From the NCBI GenBank assembly GCA_034509735.1, contig JACGWO010000004.1:9405395-9469394 (forward strand): 64,000 nt of DNA, written 5' to 3'. This DNA comes from Sesamum alatum. Lineage: Eukaryota; Streptophyta; Magnoliopsida; Lamiales; Pedaliaceae. Of the stretch, positions 58,016-64,000 are shown piece by piece (positions within the stretch are counted from its first letter, which is position 1; each line of letters opens with the position of its first letter). Position numbers and translations under genes: made by a program. The notes below the pieces were generated by a model that was not told the DNA's origin, searched no databases, and saw only the letters and a list, made by a program, of their open reading frames with translations.

Positions 58016-58734
58016 ATATTAAACCCGTCGAAGTTCATACAAGCTGTGTCGGAACATTTTGAGGGAGTAGATCCGGGTACAATATTGGGAGAGTTCAATA
58101 AATTACAGCAAGATACTAGCACTATGGGAAAATATCTTGAGAAATTTGAGGAGCTCAAACCTCATGTCATCATCTTTCATAGTGATCTTCGTTAATCTTA
58201 TTTTATAACTTGCTTTGTGAATGGACTGCGAGCTGACATTAACCGAGCAGTACTATATCTTAGACCTACCAGATTACACCAAGCAGTGGCATTAGCTAAG
58301 AATCAGAAACACATTGTTCTTGCATTTCTCAAAAGAGCTAATCCTAACCAAAATCCCTAGCAAAACAACAAACCTTTCATCAATCCTAATTCAAACTGCA
58401 ACCACATCTCAAAAGCTTACCCAATACCACCTAAACCTTTTTCTAGAAAACCAGAACCCCCTCCTCTAATTAGGAGGATCCTCACAGAAGCAGAAATGCA
58501 AGCTCCCATAAGTAAAAACTTATGTTTACAATTGCGATGAGATTTATAGATTGGGACACAAGTGCAAACAACAGATCATGTACTGAATTATGACTGAGGA
58601 TGAGGCAACTTTGGTAGCTAATGATTTTGGAGATGAGGGGTTGTAGGAGAACGAAGAAGGAAGATAGGAGGATATGCCTATTTCCATCAATACTATCAGT
58701 GGGCAACACTTTTAGAGCAAAGTGTAGGGCTTAC

Positions 58735-58985
58735 GTTGAAGATCTACGATTATTGATTGATAGTGGAAGCACCCGCTGTTTCATAGATGAGATGACATCC
58801 CTTAAGCTTGGATGCAAGTTGGAACCTACAACTTCCATGGTGGTAAGTGTGGAAAATAGAGTTAAGATGGTAAGCCAAATGTATTGTCCTAAATTTCTAT
58901 GGGAGATACAAGGTCAATCTTTCAACTATCCTATAAGAACTCTAACTTTAGGAGGTTGTCACATGGTGCTTGGGGGGACTGGTTA
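58735..58985 (+). pseudogene. Ty3 protease (retropepsin-like) fragment
   Basis: In the frame at 58621-58986, DSGSTRCFIDEM holds the retropepsin D-S-G-S active site. KLGCKLEPTTSMVVSVEN and LGGCHMVLGGTG follow, as in chromovirus-type Ty3 proteases. A frameshift near 58985 ends it; the next frame continues DWLRKYS. The active site is intact but the polyprotein around it is not. Confidence 0.75.
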
Positions 58986-59239
58986 AGGAAGTATAGTCTA
59001 GTGGAATATGTACAAGGAGATGACAGTCACTATCTCAAGGAATGGCAAAAAGCTAGAGTTTCAGGCTCTTTCTCAACACTCTGAGTTGCATCTAGCGTTA
59101 GGTAAATCCATGTCTAAACTCATCGAAAAGGGGTCCTATGGGTTTGTAGGACAAGTGCATTCAGTTTATGTAAAAATTACCTCGTGGCACTACTCATATA
59201 TATGACATCAATCTATTTTTGGGGTCCTATTGTTATATC

Positions 59240-59582
59240 TTTCAGGAACCCTAAGGTCTACCACCTAGCCGAGAAATTGAGCATCAGATCCTACTGAAGT
59301 CGGATGTTATTCCAAGAAAAATGCAGCTCTATAGGTACTCCTATGCACGAAGAGAGAGATTGAAACTATTATAAAAGGTATGCTTGAAACTGGCATTATC
59401 TAACCTAATCAAAGCTCATTTGGTTCACTAGTGTTACTAGTTAAAAAGAAGGATGGTGCCCGGTGTATGTGTGTTGATTATAGTTACCTAAACAACCTTA
59501 CTATCAAGCTCAACTTCCCTATCCCCATTATTGATGAGCTATGGCATGAACTTAATGCGGCCTATGTTTTCTCTAAAAACTG
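59240..59582 (+). pseudogene. Ty3 reverse transcriptase, N-terminal part only
   Basis: Broken frames show LPPSREIEHQI (about 59257), a VKKKDG segment (about 59441) and a VDY..LN segment with FPIPIIDEL (about 59517-59545). These are the start of the RT domain. Similarity stops at about 59582, before the catalytic YxDD box, so the rest of pol has been deleted. Confidence 0.72.
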
Positions 59583-60761
59583 ATGTAAGGTCAGGCTATT
59601 TTTAGAGGGTCCGATGTTTATCGAAATATTTAAGAAAGCCCCTGTGGAAAAAATTGCGATTTTACCTTCCTATATTTTTAATAATAACACACTGCCACCT
59701 TGGTGGATTTGAACGTGAGCCTTTAGGTGAAATGACCAAAATTCCCCCCTTATATATGTATTTTGTTAGCGTTGATTAGCAAATTGGCTCCTTATTTGAT
59801 TTGGTGATATTTTGCATGTGAAGAATCCTAGTTTTTCTTACCTGCTAATCGGCGCGAAGGAAAATCGAAGGAAACTGGGATTCCCACCATTTATTTGACG
59901 CAAAATGTTCAACAAAAGAAACAAAGGGATATTATGAAGATAATGATACTATTTTTCTTTTTATTTTTTTCTTTAATTTAGTTCTAGTGTTGAAAAACTC
60001 TAGTTTTTTCTATAGGATTTTATTTTGGTTGACAGAGACTGATAAATTAAGATTGTTTCAAACTTATAAGAAATGAAGGTATGTTGGTCTATTTTATAGC
60101 TTACAGTTTGTTCGACTTTTTTGGTTTTCATATTTCTAATTATTTGTATTGTTTTCTTTTATAATTTGGTGGTTGAAATGAAGACATACTGACAAAAAGA
60201 TTGAAAACAAAGTTGAAAGTGAAGGTATGGTCCCACATTCCCACATTTATGAGAATTCTTTATTTTGTAAATGACCTATTTTGTTGTGTTATGCTTTGTT
60301 TGATTTCGTTATTCTCTAAATATCTGTTAAGTTTTAATTTTTTATGTGTTGTGGATCCATGAATGTCCCCCCCCATGTTGCTCCACGTGTCCTTTATTAT
60401 TGTTGGTTTCTGCTACTGCATTTTGCCTTCTTGTGTTATTTGGCTGGCTTGTTTGTTTTTTATTGAGAATTTGAGTATATTGGAATGTTAGTTTTTTGTT
60501 GTTTTCTTTTTGTTTTGTTTTGTCATTGTGCAGGCAACTGAATACTATGATGTATTCTTTTGGTATAGTGGTTAAGTTTTTTATGATAGAAAATACAATA
60601 TGTAGGGGGTATGAAGAAGGTTTTTGAGAAAGTATCTAGGTATGTATAAATTAGGATGCATGTATAAAAATGTGGGGGGAGGAAAAATGTAATGAATTTT
60701 TATTATGAAGTACCTGGTCAACCAATGGAAATAGGGCTATAAATTATAAATAATGAATGCA
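59583..60761. other. Intergenic, AT-rich
   Basis: No element end, gene or RNA recognised between the truncated RT and the LTR at 60767. Confidence 0.42.
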
Positions 60762-60766
60762 CCTGA

Positions 60767-63020
60767 TGTTAGAATAGGTGACCGTCAAGTCAAGTGATTG
60801 TTTTTGTAAACTATTCTAGACGATCTTTTTCAATAATATGTATATTTAAGAAATGTTCTTTGGCCATCTTCATTATATGCTTTAAACATTATATTTATAT
60901 GTGCATTTGCTTGACGTCCTTAAATCAATTATGCTATGGGGCTGGCTTGCGCATATGATGGCGACCATGAAACCAACCTCCATGATTTGATCTAAAATAT
61001 TCCAAGTCGATAAATCGGCCGAGACATGGAGCATCGACTATTCCTTAAAGACTTACACTAAGTGATGCATTCACATGATGAATGTCGAGTTTGATAGACA
61101 AAGACGTATGACGTCTGCGCATTTTAATGGGTGCTTGATAAGGAGTTATCAAGTTCACTAAATTGACTCACAGGAGTTGTCATATGGAAGCCCTATATGG
61201 CATGATTGGTATGACTAGAATTCCTAGGCTACGATAGTGCACTAACTAGTCCTTGGAATTGAGGGTCCACAATAACCTTGTGCATAGGACGGCTATGACT
61301 TGATCATGTCCAACGTGGTCTTATGTTTCATTCTGAATTACTATACGGTCATATTTCAGACATAGTTGAACCATGCATGGAGGTTGGTGAGTTCCAAGAT
61401 AGGATCTGCTACTTATCATGAGATGATAACGAACCTCCTATTTTCTTGACAGTATACGTTCCTTGAAGCCCATCGTCATGACTGTTGATCAAATAGGAGA
61501 AAGTGTTTTTCCTATATTGATAAATTGGAAGCATAACTTGTAGAGTTGATACATAGACATCAAAGTCGATAATGGGAACTGGTAACTAATTACATGCCCT
61601 ACACTTTGATCGAGAGGTTAGTAACGGAGACGCGCACAGGTTCACACAATAATTCACCAATTCTTTAATACCATGGACTATTGCTAGATGACCACCCATG
61701 GTGACGGGTACCCTCCAATTAAGGAGCTAATTGAGGGTGATTAATTATGATAAGATCTAATTAATTTAATGCAAATAAGTTGCTAATTAAATTGTGTATG
61801 TGATACAAGCCCATGTTTAGCTGAGTAATGAATCTAAAGGGTCACACACAAATTAATGATGGAATTATTTGAATTAATTTATAGAATTAATATGGAGAAT
61901 AAATTAATTAATTGAAGGAGTTAACTTAATTGATTGAAATGATTTATAAAATCAGTTGATGGGTAAATTAAATAATATGATTATTTAATTTGAAGTCTAA
62001 ATTAACAAACATTAATTTGATTAAGTAAGACTTGTGATAGATTAATTAAGATTAATCTATTTGGACTTGAAAATGAATTGATTAAATTAATAAATTTGAG
62101 TTTATATTTAATTAAAGAATTAAATTTCCTGGACTAAATAATTGAACTCAATTAATTGAGAATTAATTAAAATTGGACTTAGTCTAATTGAGAATTAAGA
62201 TAAAACCCAAGACCTTAGCCCAAGCCCACAAGACAAGATTCATTGAATATAGACATGACTTGTATTCATCTTTAGATGAAGAAGAAAATATGAGTCATAC
62301 TAAATCTTGTCTATAAACAAGACAAGTGTTGAAGGAGAAAATATGAGTCATGCTAGAACTTGTTTACGAAAAAGACAATTGTTATCTAAGAGTAAAGCAA
62401 AAAGACTTGTTTACATTCATTGTATCCAGTGCAAAAGAATTGCCTATAAAAAAGGGTAGAAGACAAGAGATTTAGACAACACTTTACATACAAAGATACA
62501 AAAATTCTTGCTCTCTTTTTTGCTCTCTAGCTCTTAGACTCTCTCCCCTTCAAAGCTAGAAAGTCTAGCTTTCACTTTAGCTTGTTCTTATGTTCATTTC
62601 TCATCTCCGAAAGAGAAGAATTTCCTTCGTTTCCCCATAGTTCAATAGTTAATCTACCTTAATCCTCTAATACCTATTAACATAGGTTTAACGGTAATTC
62701 CATCATAGGTGGTGTGGACTAACTTTAGAGGGAAGACACTTGTGTTCCTACCGTGAACAACAAACAAAAACGGTTCTATTTTGACGTTCCACCATTTTTA
62801 AGGTAAGACTGTTCTTGAGAAAGTTCAAGTAATCAACATCAATTGAAGAGCAAGAAATATTGGTTTATCTTAACCATTTAATTGACATCCTTTTATGCAT
62901 GAGATCCACATCGTAATAGCAACGAGACCAACGATTTGATCGCTAATTATAATATTATTTTATAATTAAACTTTTAATTTTTGTTGTGTTTAACATCTCG
63001 GGGCTTATACTAAGCTAATA
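60767..63020 (+). mobile_element. LTR (2254 bp) of the same family as 217-2492
   Basis: It starts TGTTAG and ends CTAATA and aligns along its whole length with the solo LTR. It is directly followed by a tRNA-iMet primer site, so this is the 5' LTR of a plus-strand element whose body continues past the window edge. Confidence 0.88.
62291..62450 (+). promoter_or_regulatory. LTR promoter: TGAGTCA pair and TATA box
   Basis: TGAGTCA at 62291-62297 and 62344-62350, then TATAAA at 62445-62450. Same layout and spacing as 1761-1923 in the solo LTR. Confidence 0.55.
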
Positions 63021-63021
63021 G

Positions 63022-63035
63022 TGGTATCAGAGCCC
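63022..63035 (+). promoter_or_regulatory. Primer binding site (tRNA-iMet type)
   Basis: TGGTATCAGAGCCC, one base after the LTR end, complementary to the 3' end of initiator tRNA-Met. Confidence 0.92.
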
Positions 63036-63903
63036 GGTCATGCAAGTCAAATGAATTTATTTTGGTTTGATGTGATTTAATCGGATTAAATTATTAACGA
63101 TTTTATTTTATGTGTTAATCTCTTGATATTTTGAATTTAATTTTTGGGCATATTTCAATTGTTGAAATTTGATTCTATTGTGTTTCACCTTCCGCTTACA
63201 TGGCCGGTTTATCTTCCGCCTACATGGCTGGATTTATCATCTGCCTACATGGTTAGATTTTATGGCTATTTTTTTATATTATCAATTCTGTTTTCATTTG
63301 GGGTTAATTCAGAATAAATAAAAAAATTGAAAAACACGGTGCGCACGCACATGCATCGGTTGCCTACCGACGCAAGTGAGCGCATGGCCCTGCTGGCGTG
63401 TTGTCGGTGACCGTTTTTGCTCCCAGCATCAAAATTTTGAATTTTTGATTTATTTTCTTATTTCTCTTATTATTCTGAATATTTTAAATTATTAAAAATA
63501 TTATTTTCTTAATTTATATATGGATATAAATTGAGAAAGAAAATTGGATTTTCACTTTCAATTTGATTAGAAAAATTCAACATATTCTCCTAATATGATT
63601 AGGACAATTTCTTGGAAAGTTCAAGTTAATTTTACATTATGAATGAAGTGCCCATGAATTAAATTCAATTTCATTCCATGAAAAATGTCATGTGATTTAA
63701 CATAAGAAATTAAATTCTTTTATTTTATTGGATTTTAATATATATACATGATATATATTATTTGTATATATGATATGTGATATCTTTATGTGATAAATGT
63801 ATGAGATGATTACGGGCTCATGATCATCCAACAAGGGGATGCTAGGTTTTGATTTCTTGTATACATGTTTATATGTCGTTACTTGACTTTCATACCTACA
63901 CAA
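63036..63903 (+). mobile_element. Internal region of the right-hand LTR element (partial)
   Basis: No gag frame is seen in the first 870 bp. The region holds three imperfect 24-bp tandem copies (63188-63262), a GC-rich stretch at about 63338-63415 with hairpin potential, and then AT-rich DNA. The lack of coding sequence may mean a long leader or a non-autonomous element. Confidence 0.55.
63188..63262 (+). repeat. Three imperfect copies of a 24-bp motif
   Basis: Each copy carries (C/T)GC(C/T)TACATGG followed by a form of CCGGTTT, CTGGATTT or TTAGATTT. The same motif in reverse complement occurs four times at 15487-15611. Confidence 0.75.
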
Positions 63904-63989
63904 GGTCGGCCAGCGAGACGATGGGGGATAAGCTTCATCGTCGAGAGGGAAACAACCCGGATCACCAGCTAAGGCCCCTAATGATCGCT
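63904..63989 (+). rRNA. Fragment of organellar 23S-type rRNA gene
   Basis: The sequence GTCGAGAGGGAAACAACCC followed by GGATCACCAGCTAAGGCCCC is the bacterial/organellar large-subunit rRNA domain II signature (E. coli counterpart GAAGAGGGAAACAACCCAGA..CCAGCTAAGG). Preceding GCGAGACGATGGGGGATAAG fits plastid 23S or mitochondrial 26S rRNA. Similarity ends about 11 bases before the window edge. It is an insertion of organelle DNA or a captured piece, not a working rRNA gene. Confidence 0.8.
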
Positions 63990-64000
63990 ACTATACATCA

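Larger units (their letters stand above)
56533..58620 (+). pseudogene. Ty3 (chromovirus-like) gag, interrupted by two insertions
   Basis: ATG 56533 opens a gag frame (MVNSTRLKEALDVQKK) with several stops. It is split by a MITE at 56909-57364 and by a foldback element at about 57545-58015. Between them, a segment reading ASIHLDGEAELWFQG is the gag core. After the second, FNKLQQDTSTMGKYLEKFEEL is the conserved C-terminal gag part, followed by a stop at 58193 and a decayed zinc-knuckle segment (C-Y-N-C...H-K-C) near 58525-58570. The element also lost its downstream half. Confidence 0.75.

Overview
This is a window of plant nuclear DNA, almost certainly from a eudicot (an asterid such as a Lamiales species is only a guess). 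It is AT-rich and dominated by transposable elements. Only one ordinary host gene is convincing. The organism call rests on a spliced DUF4057-type gene with plant GT-AG introns, a Tat-type Ty3 element with two RNase H domains, L1-type plant LINEs with DUF4283/zinc-knuckle ORF1 proteins, and a fossil caulimovirid.

Layout. 1-7943: a decayed Tat-lineage Ty3 retrotransposon on the minus strand, split near its integrase C-terminus by a 2.28 kb solo LTR. 7944-15300: intergenic DNA holding many small TIR elements and one Helitron. 15300-18380: microsatellites plus a rearranged endogenous pararetrovirus fragment with a promoter-like region. 18555-21540: more TIR elements and a second Helitron. 21558-27553: a full-length plus-strand LINE with a perfect 16-bp target duplication and an ORF2 broken only by three stop codons. 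27570-37000: AT-rich DNA with TIR elements, including an 866-bp palindrome. 37677-41324: the host gene, with promoter, five coding exons and a MITE in intron 4. 41778-47931: a second full-length LINE on the minus strand, starting about 450 bp past the host gene's stop codon. 47997-48816: a TIR element carrying a broken GRF-zinc-finger minigene. 51569-59582: a Ty3 chromovirus-like element, truncated and holding three insertions: a 4.6 kb non-autonomous LTR element in its LTR, and two DNA transposons in its gag. 60767-64000: an LTR of the same family as the solo LTR, followed by a tRNA-iMet primer site, an internal region, and a fragment of organellar 23S-type rRNA at the window edge.

The main theme is nested transposition. 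Target-site duplications let the insertions be ordered. At least twelve TIR elements have 9-bp duplications, exact or with one or two mismatches, which marks them as Mutator-type (MULE) non-autonomous elements of several families. At two sites the interrupted retrotransposon frame resumes once the insertion and one duplication copy are discounted, which confirms the boundaries. The host gene is the only gene likely to matter to the plant. Everything else is mobile, fossil or captured sequence.
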